From the NCBI RefSeq assembly GCF_014649375.1, contig NZ_BMSX01000025.1:1-64000 (forward strand): a stretch of DNA of 64,000 nt. Reading direction: 5' to 3'. Shown here in pieces: positions 1 through 7,958 of this stretch (position 1 is the stretch's first letter; each line of letters starts with the position of its first letter). The translations under genes and the position numbers were made by a program. The notes under the pieces are model-generated. The model saw only the letters and a program-made list of their open reading frames with translations, was not told the origin of the DNA and searched no databases. This stretch comes from Streptomyces aurantiogriseus. GTDB lineage: Bacteria; Actinomycetota; Actinomycetes; Streptomycetales; Streptomycetaceae.

Positions 1-156
1 GGCGGGGAGCGGGGTGTCGGTGACGTGTTTGCAGGTGGGGGCGGGGAGCGGGGTGTCGGCGACGTGTTTGCAGGTGAGGGTGCGGAGCAGGGTGTCGGTG
101 ACGCGTCTTCGGGTGACGGCTGGGAGCGTGGTGCCGGTGACGCGTCTCCGGGCGAG
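1..156 (+). repeat. 39-bp in-frame tandem repeat, at least four copies
   Basis: Units at 1-39, 40-78, 79-117 and 118-156 encode 13-residue variants of the form GGERGVGDVFAGx. The first two are nearly identical; the third and fourth have drifted (GAEQGVGDASSGD, GWERGAGDASPGE). The array is cut by the window start, so copy number is a minimum. It encodes a flexible, hydrophilic N-terminal tail on the membrane protein. Confidence 0.85.
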
Positions 157-1329
157 GGCCTGGAGGTGTCCTCCGGCACCGGCCCGGACGCCGACGCACC
201 GTCTGCCGCCTCACCCCACAAGCCCCCCACCCCCCGCCGAGGTGCCGTCGACCCGGTGAAGGCCCTGATGCACCGCCACCGCGAACTGTGCGAGCGGGCC
301 GTCGACCCCCTGGAAATCGCGGCCGGTCTGGAGGCCCACGGTGTCACCGACCGGACCGCCGCCCGTTTTCGGCACCGGGACGTCTTCTCCCTGGCGGAGG
401 AGATGTACGCCCGCGTTCCGCGCGACGCCGACACACCCCCGCGCCCGGCTCCGTCCGCTGCGATCCCGTCGGCCCGCCCGGACTGGGCGCTGCTCACCCT
501 GCTGCCGGGCGCCCTGTACGCCGCGACCGTCACCGGCCTCCATCTCACCCAGGGCCGGGCGCGCTTCTTCGTCGTGACCGGGGGCGTCCTCGCCGTGGTC
601 CTCGCCGTGCGGGCGGCCCTCCGACGGGGTCCATTGAGCCTGCGGGGCCGCACGCACTCCGGCGCGTACCGAACCGGCTGGACCTGTTGGCTCCTCGCCT
701 ACGCGGTCCTCGGCGACGGCCTCCTGCGCGCCGCCACCGACGGCGGCCCCGACGGCCTGCCCACCGTGACGCCGCACGGTCCCTGGCCCCTCGCCGCCGC
801 GCCCCTGCTCGCCCTCGCCCTGGCCTGCGTGCCCGCCGCCTGGAGCGCGCACCTCCTCGCCGTACGCGTCGGGCGCCGGCTGAACGCCAGCCGGCGCCTG
901 GAGGAGTTCGCCGCCTCCGTACCGCCGCTGCTGCTCGGCACGTTCGCCCTCTTCCTGTGCTCGCTCGCGGCACTGACCGGAGTGTGCGCGGCGGCCCTGG
1001 ACGAGCCCGCCGGGTATGCGCAGACCCTCACCCTGGGCGCCCTCCTCTTCCTCGCCCGCCTCCTTGCCGTGCACGGCTTCAGCCACGCCCCGGCGCTCGC
1101 CCTCGGGGCCGCCGGCGCCGTGGAGGCGATCGCTCTGGCCACCGTCTTCGCGGGCCGCCTGCCCGGCTGTGACGCCCTGGCCACGCCCGTCGACGCACTC
1201 GTGGCCGCCTGGGGCCCGGCCGGCGTGCCGGCCCTCGCCTGCGGAGCGGCGGCCCTGATGCTGCTGATCCACGCGACCCGCATGCTGACCAGGGCCTCCG
1301 CCCACGCGCGAACGGATCCGCCGTGCTGA
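1..1329 (+). CDS. multi-pass integral membrane protein, 5'-truncated by window edge
   Basis: The reading frame is open from the first base, so the true start lies upstream; a GTG at 25 is in frame but falls inside a repeat. The visible N-terminal part is four 13-residue glycine-rich repeats, then a Pro/Ala linker and a soluble helical stretch (roughly residues 80-135 from the edge). About eight to ten hydrophobic segments follow to the C-terminus. No catalytic motif was recognised. The gene lies about 170 bp upstream of the small ORF, epimerase and spherulin-4 genes on the same strand, so it may belong to the same envelope-polysaccharide unit. A flippase or polymerase-partner role is only a guess from context. 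Confidence 0.75.
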   Translation, partial: GGERGVGDVFAGGGGERGVGDVFAGEGAEQGVGDASSGDGWERGAGDASPGEGLEVSSGTGPDADAPSAASPHKPPTPRRGAVDPVKALMHRHRELCERAVDPLEIAAGLEAHGVTDRTAARFRHRDVFSLAEEMYARVPRDADTPPRPAPSAAIPSARPDWALLTLLPGALYAATVTGLHLTQGRARFFVVTGGVLAVVLAVRAALRRGPLSLRGRTHSGAYRTGWTCWLLAYAVLGDGLLRAATDGGPDGLPTVTPHGPWPLAAAPLLALALACVPAAWSAHLLAVRVGRRLNASRRLEEFAASVPPLLLGTFALFLCSLAALTGVCAAALDEPAGYAQTLTLGALLFLARLLAVHGFSHAPALALGAAGAVEAIALATVFAGRLPGCDALATPVDALVAAWGPAGVPALACGAAALMLLIHATRMLTRASAHARTDPPC

Positions 1330-1498
1330 CGCGGAGCCGCCGCGCCCGGGTCGGCCTCGGCGGCCTGGATCTCCGCCCGCCCCCACCCCGGCGGCCGCCC
1401 GCCGCTCGACCACCGCGCGCAGCGCCACCCCCACCGTGCACGGACCGCACGACGCATGCGCTCCTCCACCCACGCAACACCCCCGAAGGAGAAACCAG

Positions 1499-1609
1499 AT
1501 GACCACCTCCCGATCCGGAGCGACCGGAGCCACCGGGGCACCCGCGGTCGCAGGAGCCCACGCGGTCACAGGAGCAGCCGCAGCGCACATCCCGGGAGCC
1601 GCACGATGA
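1499..1609 (+). CDS. putative 36-aa small protein translationally coupled to the epimerase
   Basis: An ATG at 1499 is preceded by a strong Shine-Dalgarno sequence (GAAGGAG at 1485-1491, 7-nt spacing). The frame runs 36 codons and stops in an ATGA overlap with the epimerase ATG at 1606. The product is rich in Ala, Gly and Thr with no cysteine, transmembrane segment or recognised domain. The epimerase has no Shine-Dalgarno sequence as good as this one, so translation of the small ORF may deliver ribosomes to it. It could be a genuine small protein or only a coupling leader. No family was recognised; confidence rests on ribosome-binding site and overlap geometry. Confidence 0.45.
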   Translation: MTTSRSGATGATGAPAVAGAHAVTGAAAAHIPGAAR

Positions 1610-2568
1610 GGGTCCTGCTGATCGGAGCCAACGGTTACCTCGGCCGCTTCGTCGCCGACCGCCTGCTCGCCGACCCGGCCGTCCAGCTCACCGCGCTGGG
1701 CCGTGGCGACGACGCCGACGTCCGCTTCGACCTCGCGACCGGCAGCCCCGGCGCACTCACCCGCTTCCTCGACGCGGTCCACCCCCAGGTCGTCGTCAAC
1801 TGCGCGGGCGCCACCCGTGGCGGTGCCCGGGAACTCACCCGGCACAACACCGTCGCCGTCGCCACCGTCTGCGAGGCCCTGCGCCGCAGCGGCTGCGGCG
1901 CCCGTCTGGTGCAGATCGGCTGCGGCGCCGAGTACGGCCCCAGCCAGCCCGGCTCCTCCACGGCGGAGGACGCCGTCCCGCGCCCCGGCGGCCCGTACGG
2001 CGTCAGCAAGCTAGCCGCCACGGAACTGGTCCTCGGGTCGGGTCTGGACGCCGTGGTGCTCCGGGTCTTCTCGCCGGCCGGTCCCGGCACACCCGCCGGT
2101 TCCCCGCTCGGGCGGCTCGCCGAGGCCATGCGCCGAGCGATGCAGTCCGGCGACGGCGAGCTCAAACTCGGCGGCCTGGGCGCCCAGCGCGACTTCGTCG
2201 ACGTCCGTGACGTCGCCCGCGCCGTGCACGCCGCCTCGCTCTCTGCCGCGCAGGGCGTCATCAACATCGGCTCCGGCCGCGCCGTCCGTCTGCGCGACGC
2301 CGCCGCGATCCTCGCGCGCGTGGCCGGATACGGCGGCGCCCTCCACGAACTCGACGGCCCGCCCGGCGCCCACCTCCGGCCGGCCATCGGGCACCCCCGT
2401 GTCGACTCCGACCACACCGCCCCGGTCGCGTACCCGTACCCGGACGGCTGCGGCAGCTGGCAGCAGGCCGACGTGCGCACCGCCCGCGACCGGCTCGGCT
2501 GGCGGCCCCGGATCAACCTGGAGGAGTCCCTCGCCGACATCTGGATGGAGGCGGCGTGTCGTATCTGA
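1606..2568 (+). CDS. NAD-dependent epimerase/dehydratase (extended SDR)
   Basis: A 320-aa Rossmann protein. The N-terminus MRVLLIGANGYLG carries the GxxGxxG dinucleotide loop, and YGVSK near residue 135 supplies the Tyr-Lys catalytic pair of extended short-chain dehydrogenases. This family interconverts NDP-sugars (for example UDP-glucose/galactose 4-epimerases) in the cytoplasm. The ATG at 1606 is chosen because homology begins there and it overlaps the upstream 36-codon ORF by 4 nt. The gene overlaps the spherulin-4 gene by 13 nt, so the two are co-transcribed. Pairing with a spherulin-4 protein suggests supply of an activated sugar for an exopolysaccharide. Exact substrate cannot be read from sequence. 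Confidence 0.85.
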   Translation: MRVLLIGANGYLGRFVADRLLADPAVQLTALGRGDDADVRFDLATGSPGALTRFLDAVHPQVVVNCAGATRGGARELTRHNTVAVATVCEALRRSGCGARLVQIGCGAEYGPSQPGSSTAEDAVPRPGGPYGVSKLAATELVLGSGLDAVVLRVFSPAGPGTPAGSPLGRLAEAMRRAMQSGDGELKLGGLGAQRDFVDVRDVARAVHAASLSAAQGVINIGSGRAVRLRDAAAILARVAGYGGALHELDGPPGAHLRPAIGHPRVDSDHTAPVAYPYPDGCGSWQQADVRTARDRLGWRPRINLEESLADIWMEAACRI

Positions 2569-3314
2569 CGGGCACGCCGGCGGGCACCGCGAGCGCCGGG
2601 ACGACCGACGTCCGCACCGGTCTCGGCGTCCCCGGCCTCGCGCACCCCCTCGTCGCGCCGGCCGAATGGGGCGAACTCACCCGTCCCGGCCGGCCTGTGC
2701 ACTGGGCCGTCCTGGACGTCGCCGCCGGACCCGGCACCCGCCCCGACCCGCACTGCCTGCAAGCCGCAGGCCGGCTCCGCACCGCGGGCGTCCGCGTCCT
2801 CGGCCGTCTGGACCTCGCCCATGGCGCCCGCCCGTTCGCCGAGGTGATCTCCGACGCGAGCCGGTACGTCGACTGGTACCAGGTCGACGGCTTCCTCCTG
2901 GACCGCTGCCCGGCCGACCGCGCCGCGCTCCCCGAGGTCCGCCGCACCGTCGGCACGCTGCGCACGCTGCGTGCCGCGCCCCACATCGTCCTCGGCCACG
3001 GCACCCACCCGTACCCCGGCTACGCCGAGAACGCCGACCAGCTCGTCACCTTCTCCGGCCCCTGGAGCGACTACCGCTGGTCGCAGGCGGCCGGCTGGAC
3101 CGCCGCCCACCCGCCCGAGCGCTTCTGCCACTTGGTGCACGGCGTGCCCCGCGGCCACCTGGAGGAGGCGCTGCGCATCGCCCGCTGGCAGGGCGCGGCG
3201 ACGATCTGGTTCACCGACCGCCAGGACCGCGGCGGTCTGCTCGACCCCTGGGAGACCATGCCCGACTACTGGGACGAAATCGTCTCGCGGATCGGAACGG
3301 GTGTCTCGGAATGA
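2556..3314 (+). CDS. spherulation-specific family 4 (Spherulin4/GH135-like) protein
   Basis: A 252-aa TIM-barrel-type protein with Spherulin4 hallmarks: PLVAPAEWGE near residue 31, VLDVAAGPGTRPD near 52, AGVRVLGRLDLAHGARP near 77 and WYQVDGFLLDRCP near 107. Fungal Sph3 of this family is an endo-alpha-1,4-N-acetylgalactosaminidase of the galactosaminogalactan pathway. Here the aspartate of the catalytic DE pair appears kept (Asp116) but the next residue is Arg, so activity is uncertain. No signal peptide is visible, which implies a cytoplasmic location unless export is atypical. The GTG at 2556 has GGAG upstream at 2546-2550. The last codons overlap the moeZ SigR-type promoter. Confidence 0.8.
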   Translation: MSYLTGTPAGTASAGTTDVRTGLGVPGLAHPLVAPAEWGELTRPGRPVHWAVLDVAAGPGTRPDPHCLQAAGRLRTAGVRVLGRLDLAHGARPFAEVISDASRYVDWYQVDGFLLDRCPADRAALPEVRRTVGTLRTLRAAPHIVLGHGTHPYPGYAENADQLVTFSGPWSDYRWSQAAGWTAAHPPERFCHLVHGVPRGHLEEALRIARWQGAATIWFTDRQDRGGLLDPWETMPDYWDEIVSRIGTGVSE

Positions 3315-3333
3315 AGATGGCCATGGCAGTGTT
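3308..3333 (+). promoter_or_regulatory. SigR-type promoter for moeZ
   Basis: GGAAT at 3308-3312, an 18-nt spacer and GTT at 3331-3333 match the published SigR consensus GGAAT-N18-GTT. Transcription would start near 3340, giving a leader of about 38 nt to the moeZ GTG. The -35 overlaps the stop codon of the preceding gene. moeZ/moeB (SCO5178) is, as I recall, a known SigR target in S. coelicolor, which supports the call. Confidence 0.8.
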
Positions 3334-3377
3334 ACAGGGAGAACAACTGTAGTGATTGACCGACCAACGGAGTCCCC

Positions 3378-4556
3378 GTGTCGCTGCCACCCCTGGTCGA
3401 GCCCGCCTCCGAGCTCACCGTAGACGAGGTCCGCAGGTACTCCCGCCACCTGATCATCCCCGACGTCGGGATGGACGGGCAGAAGCGGCTGAAGAACGCC
3501 AAGGTGCTCTGTGTCGGCGCCGGCGGCCTGGGCTCGCCGGCGCTGATGTACCTGGCCGCCGCAGGCGTGGGCACGCTCGGCATCGTGGAGTTCGACGAGG
3601 TCGACGAGTCGAACCTGCAGCGCCAGATCATCCACAGCCAGGCCGACATCGGCCGCTCCAAGGCCGAGTCCGCGCGGGACAGCGTCAAGGGCATCAACCC
3701 GTACGTGAACGTGATCCTTCACGAGGAGCGGCTCGAGGCCGACAACGTGATGGACATCTTCAGCCAGTACGACCTGATCGTCGACGGCACGGACAACTTC
3801 GCGACCCGCTACCTGGTCAACGACGCGTGCGTGCTGCTGAACAAGCCGTACGTGTGGGGCTCGATCTACCGCTTCGACGGCCAGGCCTCCGTCTTCTGGT
3901 CGGAGCACGGTCCCTGCTACCGCTGCCTCTACCCGGAGCCCCCGCCCCCCGGCATGGTCCCCTCCTGCGCCGAGGGCGGCGTCCTGGGCGTGCTGTGCGC
4001 GTCCATCGGCTCCATCCAGGTCACCGAGGCGATCAAGGTCCTCACCGGCACCGGTGAGCCGCTGGTCGGCCGCCTGATGATCTACGACGCCCTGGAGATG
4101 CAGTACCGCCAGGTCAAGGTCCGCAAGGACCCGAACTGCGCGGTCTGCGGCGAGAACCCGACCGTCACCGAGCTCATCGACTACGAGGCCTTCTGCGGCG
4201 TCGTCTCCGAGGAGGCCCAGGAGGCGGCCGCGGGCTCGACGATCACTCCCAAGCAGCTCAAGGAGTGGATCGACGACGGCGAGAACATCGAGATCATCGA
4301 CGTCCGCGAGCCGAACGAGTACGAGATCGTCTCCATCCCGGGCGCCAGGCTGATCCCGAAGAACGAGTTCCTGCTGGGCACCGCGCTGGAGGGGCTGCCC
4401 CAGGACAAGAAGATCGTCTTGCACTGCAAGACGGGTGTCCGCAGTGCGGAAGTCCTCGCGGTCCTGAAGTCCGCGGGCTTCGCGGACGCCGTCCACGTCG
4501 GTGGCGGTGTGATCGGCTGGGTCAACCAGATCGAGCCCAGCAAGCCGGTCTACTGA
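3378..4556 (+). CDS. moeZ: adenylyltransferase/sulfurtransferase MoeZ
   Basis: A 392-aa two-domain protein. The N-terminal ThiF/MoeB domain has the ATP loop GAGGLG at 48-53 and zinc ligands Cys180, Cys183, Cys254 and Cys257. The C-terminal rhodanese domain (about 290-392) carries the active-site loop CKTGVRS with Cys350. MoeZ adenylates the C-terminal glycine of sulfur-carrier proteins such as MoaD, ThiS and CysO and converts it to a thiocarboxylate. In Streptomyces it also serves natural-product sulfur carriers. moaE, the partner enzyme in molybdopterin synthesis, lies at 36386. Start is the GTG at 3378 with GGAG upstream. Expression is expected to rise under thiol-oxidative stress. Confidence 0.95.
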   Translation: MSLPPLVEPASELTVDEVRRYSRHLIIPDVGMDGQKRLKNAKVLCVGAGGLGSPALMYLAAAGVGTLGIVEFDEVDESNLQRQIIHSQADIGRSKAESARDSVKGINPYVNVILHEERLEADNVMDIFSQYDLIVDGTDNFATRYLVNDACVLLNKPYVWGSIYRFDGQASVFWSEHGPCYRCLYPEPPPPGMVPSCAEGGVLGVLCASIGSIQVTEAIKVLTGTGEPLVGRLMIYDALEMQYRQVKVRKDPNCAVCGENPTVTELIDYEAFCGVVSEEAQEAAAGSTITPKQLKEWIDDGENIEIIDVREPNEYEIVSIPGARLIPKNEFLLGTALEGLPQDKKIVLHCKTGVRSAEVLAVLKSAGFADAVHVGGGVIGWVNQIEPSKPVY

Positions 4557-4573
4557 GCCGACCTGCCTGCCCG

Positions 4574-4620
4574 GACGGCGGGGGCTTCGCGCACCACCGG
4601 TGCCCGGAGCCCCCGCCGTC
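4574..4620. terminator. bidirectional hairpin terminator between convergent genes
   Basis: A perfect 13-bp stem: GACGGCGGGGGCT at 4574-4586 pairs with AGCCCCCGCCGTC at 4608-4620 across a 21-nt loop. It sits between the moeZ stop (4556) and the stop of the convergent peptidase gene (4622). There is no clear U-tract, which is usual for Streptomyces terminators. Confidence 0.75.
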
Positions 4621-4621
4621 G

Positions 4622-6187
4622 TCATGAGCAGACCGTGCCGTCCTTCGGCACCGTGCCGTTCAGCAGGTAGCCGTCCACCGCCGAGTCGACGCAGTCGCTC
4701 CCGCTCCCGTACGCACCGTGCCCCTCGCCCTTCCAGGTGAGCAGCACCCCGACACCCTTGCCCAGCTCGTCCGCCATCTTCCGTGCGCCCTCGTACGGCG
4801 TCGCCGGGTCGCCGGTGTTGCCGACCAGCAGGATCGGCGCCGCGCCCGCCGCGTTCACCTCCGGGGTGTCGAACTGGCCGGCGACCGGCCAGTCGTGGCA
4901 CCAGCCGGCCGTGTCCCAGCCCAGGAAAGTGCCGAACACGGGCGAGATCTTCTCGAACTCCGGCAGCAGCTTCTTCGTCTCCTCCAGCGTCGGCCGCTGC
5001 TTGTCGTCCAAGCACGATATGACGCGCTGGGAGTGGGTCGTCGTGCCGTAGTGCCCCGAGGAGTCCCGCTCGTTGTAGGCGTCGGCGAGCGTCAGCAGCT
5101 CGGAGCCGTCCCCCTGCTCGGCCGACTGCAGGGCGCTGGTCAGACTGGGCCAGCCCTCCTGGCTGTACAGCGGCAGGACGATGCCGGTGACCGCGAGCGT
5201 CTGTGTGAGCCTGCGTCCGGACGACGTCGGCAGCGGATTCGCGTCGATCCGTTTCAGCAGGTCCGCGATCTTCGCGCTGCCCTCCTCGGGGTCCTGGCCG
5301 GTCGACTTCAGGTAGTTGTCGAGCGCCAGCTGGAAGCCCTTCGCCTGGTTCTTCGCGTGGCCCACCGAGTCGGCGCTGGGATCGACCACCGCGTCGAGGA
5401 TCAGCCGCCCCACGTTCTTCGGGAACAGGTGGGCGTACACGCCGCCGAGTTCGGTGCCGTAGGAGATGCCGAAGTAGTGCAGCTTCGTGTCGCCGAGGAC
5501 CTGGCGCATCAGATCCATGTCGCGGGCGGTGTCGGTGGTCGAGACGTGCGCCATCAGCGGGCCGGCCGCCTTCTCGCAGCCCTGGCCGAAGTCGGCGGCG
5601 TCCTTGAGGTACGTCTGCTCCTCGGAGGAGGTGTCCGGGGTGGAGTCGACGGACTCGGCGGCCTGGATCGCCCTGTCGCTGCGGCAGCGGACGCCCTCGC
5701 TGGCGCCGACGCCGCGCGGGTCCCAGCTCACGAGGTCGTAGCGCTCGCGCAGCGAGGAGACCGTGGAGCCGTAGGCCGGCAGTGTCGACACGCCCGAGCC
5801 GCCGGGGCCGCCGAAGTTGAACAGCAGCGAGCCGATCCGCTTGCTCCCGGAGCCACCGGCCTTGGCACGGACCAGCGCGAGGTCGATCGTGTCGCCGTCC
5901 GGCTTCGACCAGTCCAGCGGCGCCTTCAGCGTGGCGCACTGCCACTCGCTGCTCGGCGCGGGCGAGTCCGAGGTCTCCTTGCAGCGCCCCCAGTCGAGCT
6001 TCTGTCCGGTCAGCGAGGCGGGCAGGGCCTTCGGCGCGCCCGTCGTCGCGGGGGAGCCGGCCGACGGCCGCGCGTCCGCCGTACTCCCCTTGCCGTCCTC
6101 GCCCCCGTCCGACGTGCCGCTGCTGCAGCCCGCCACCAGCAGCGCGGCGGCGGCACCCAGTGCCGTCCACCGTACGAATCGCGCCAT
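4622..6187 (-). CDS. secreted lipoprotein peptidase, alpha/beta hydrolase (tripeptidyl aminopeptidase-like, S33)
   Basis: A 521-aa protein with a lipoprotein signal (LVAG-C21). A low-complexity Ser/Ala/Gly tether (22-55) leads into an alpha/beta-hydrolase. The oxyanion motif FGGPGGSG is near 125, the nucleophile elbow GISYG places Ser242, and Asp near 460 (GDPATPY) and His near 490 (GEGHGAY) complete the triad. This architecture matches the SlpD/SlpE and tripeptidyl-aminopeptidase family, which removes short peptides outside the cell. Start is the ATG at 6187 with GGGGGAG upstream; longer frames lack a signal peptide. It is a close paralogue of the next gene, about 140 bp away, and both are on the minus strand. 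Confidence 0.88.
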   Translation of the reverse strand: MARFVRWTALGAAAALLVAGCSSGTSDGGEDGKGSTADARPSAGSPATTGAPKALPASLTGQKLDWGRCKETSDSPAPSSEWQCATLKAPLDWSKPDGDTIDLALVRAKAGGSGSKRIGSLLFNFGGPGGSGVSTLPAYGSTVSSLRERYDLVSWDPRGVGASEGVRCRSDRAIQAAESVDSTPDTSSEEQTYLKDAADFGQGCEKAAGPLMAHVSTTDTARDMDLMRQVLGDTKLHYFGISYGTELGGVYAHLFPKNVGRLILDAVVDPSADSVGHAKNQAKGFQLALDNYLKSTGQDPEEGSAKIADLLKRIDANPLPTSSGRRLTQTLAVTGIVLPLYSQEGWPSLTSALQSAEQGDGSELLTLADAYNERDSSGHYGTTTHSQRVISCLDDKQRPTLEETKKLLPEFEKISPVFGTFLGWDTAGWCHDWPVAGQFDTPEVNAAGAAPILLVGNTGDPATPYEGARKMADELGKGVGVLLTWKGEGHGAYGSGSDCVDSAVDGYLLNGTVPKDGTVCS

Positions 6188-6324
6188 GTGCACTCCCCCT
6201 CGCGGACCGTCCGCATCGGGCGGCGGACGGCTGTCCTGCCATAGTAGGCAGATCAAGCCGCGCCCGTTCGGGCCTGTGGATAACCGTTTGACCTGCGAGT
6301 TTGTCAGGCAGGGGAAGAGATGTG

Positions 6325-7884
6325 TCAGGAGCAGACCGTCCCCGTGGCCGGCACCTTCCCGTCCAGCAGGTAGCCGTGCACCGCCGACTGCACACACTTG
6401 TTCTTGCTGGCGTACGCCCCGTGCCCCTGCCCCTTGAACGTCAGCTCCACCCCGACGCCCTTGCCCAGCGCGGCCACCATCCTGCGCGCCCCCTCGTACG
6501 GGGTCGCCGGGTCGCCGGTGTTGCCGATGACGAGGATCGGCGCCGCCCCGGGCGCCCGCACGTCGGGATGCTCGGCGGCGCCCGGCACGGCCCAGTCGGT
6601 GCAGCTGAGCATGCCCCAGGCCAGGAAGTCCCCGAACAGGGGCGAGGCGGACCGGAACTCGGGCAGCCTTCTCTCCACATGGTCGACGGAGTAGCGGGGC
6701 TTGTCGTCCGAGCAGTTGATGGAGGCGTTGGCCGCGGCGATGTTGCTGTACTCGCCGTTCTCACTGCGCCCGTTCATCGAGTCGGACAGCAGCATCAGGA
6801 TCCTGCCGTCGCCGGCGTAGGCCTGCTCCAGGCCCTCGGTGAGGTACTCCCAGAAGTCCTGCGAGTACAGCGCCTGCGCGATGCCGTTGGTCGCGGCGCT
6901 CTGGGTCAGCTCGCGCGGGAAGATGCCCGGGATCGGCTTGCTGTCGAGGTCCCTCAGCAGCTTGGCGATGCGGTCCTTCACGTCCTGCGGGGTGTCGCCG
7001 ACGGGACAGCCCTCGGTCTTCGACGCGCAGTCCTCCGCGAAGTTGTCGAGCGCGAGCTGGAACCCCCTGGCCTGCCCGAGCGCGCCCTGCTCGGGCGTCT
7101 GCGTGGGGTCGACGACCGCGTCGAAGACGGCCCGCCCGACGTTCCGGGGGAACAAGTGGGCGTACACGCCGCCCAGTTCGGTGCCGTAGGAGATGCCGAA
7201 GTAGTGCAGCTTCGTGTCGCCGAGGACCCGGCGCATCAGGTCCATGTCACGGGCCGCGTCGGTGGTGCGCACATGCGGCAGCATCCTCTTCGAGTTGTCC
7301 TCGCAGGCCTCGTTGAACTCCTCCGTGTTGTCCAGGAACGTCGTGCGCTCGGCGGAGTCGTCGGGGGTCATGTCCTGCTGGAAGTGGGCGTCGAGCTGCT
7401 GGTCGTTCTCGCAGCGGACGGGGGCGCTGCGGCCGACCCCGCGCGGGTCGAAGCTCACCAGGTCGTAGCGGGTGCGCAGGGCCGCGTAGTCCTCGCCGAA
7501 CGCGGGCAGCGTGGTGACGCCGGAGCCGCCCGGGCCGCCGAAGTTGAACAGCAGCGAGCCGATCCGTCTGCTCTCCGCACCACTGGCCTTCGCCCGGATC
7601 AGCGCGATGCCGATCGTGTCGCCCTCGGGGTCGTCCCAGTCCAGGGGTGCCTTCATGGTGGCGCACTGCCACTCGTCGCCGTTCGCCAGGGGGGACGGCG
7701 GGCTGCCGCCGCCCTCCGCCTGGGACGGGGTGGGGCAGCCCTTCCAGTCCAGCTTCTGTGCCGTCAGATCCTCGTCCCCGGAATCGTCGCTGCAGCCGGC
7801 CACCAGCGACCACAGCAGGACGGCGGTCGCGGTCAGGGCGGCGGCGCGCAGGCGGGCGGCGCGCAGGCGGGAGGGGCTGGGCAT
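6325..7884 (-). CDS. secreted lipoprotein peptidase, second paralogue (S33 family)
   Basis: A 519-aa paralogue of the adjacent peptidase. It has a lipobox (SLVAG-C31), FGGPGGSG oxyanion loop, GISYG nucleophile elbow, GDPATPY aspartate and GQGHGAY histidine regions, and the same GTVCS-type C-terminus. Identity is highest around the active site and lowest in the lid region (roughly 150-330), as expected for divergence in substrate choice. The ATG at 7884 is selected because the signal peptide starts there; its Shine-Dalgarno sequence is weak (GGATGGG). The gene is upstream of its twin on the minus strand, so they may share a transcript. Probably a tandem duplication. Confidence 0.88.
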   Translation of the reverse strand: MPSPSRLRAARLRAAALTATAVLLWSLVAGCSDDSGDEDLTAQKLDWKGCPTPSQAEGGGSPPSPLANGDEWQCATMKAPLDWDDPEGDTIGIALIRAKASGAESRRIGSLLFNFGGPGGSGVTTLPAFGEDYAALRTRYDLVSFDPRGVGRSAPVRCENDQQLDAHFQQDMTPDDSAERTTFLDNTEEFNEACEDNSKRMLPHVRTTDAARDMDLMRRVLGDTKLHYFGISYGTELGGVYAHLFPRNVGRAVFDAVVDPTQTPEQGALGQARGFQLALDNFAEDCASKTEGCPVGDTPQDVKDRIAKLLRDLDSKPIPGIFPRELTQSAATNGIAQALYSQDFWEYLTEGLEQAYAGDGRILMLLSDSMNGRSENGEYSNIAAANASINCSDDKPRYSVDHVERRLPEFRSASPLFGDFLAWGMLSCTDWAVPGAAEHPDVRAPGAAPILVIGNTGDPATPYEGARRMVAALGKGVGVELTFKGQGHGAYASKNKCVQSAVHGYLLDGKVPATGTVCS

Positions 7885-7958
7885 GATCCCATCCTGGGGT
7901 CGCGGCCGCCCACGCGCGCGGGGCGCGGTCCGTACGAGGTACGGCCGCTCTGGCGTCT

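Noticed and set aside
1635..6395. 1586-codon minus-strand open frame
   Set aside because: Antisense shadow of the epimerase, spherulin and moeZ genes, typical of GC-biased third positions; it only becomes real where the lipoprotein peptidase lies in another frame.
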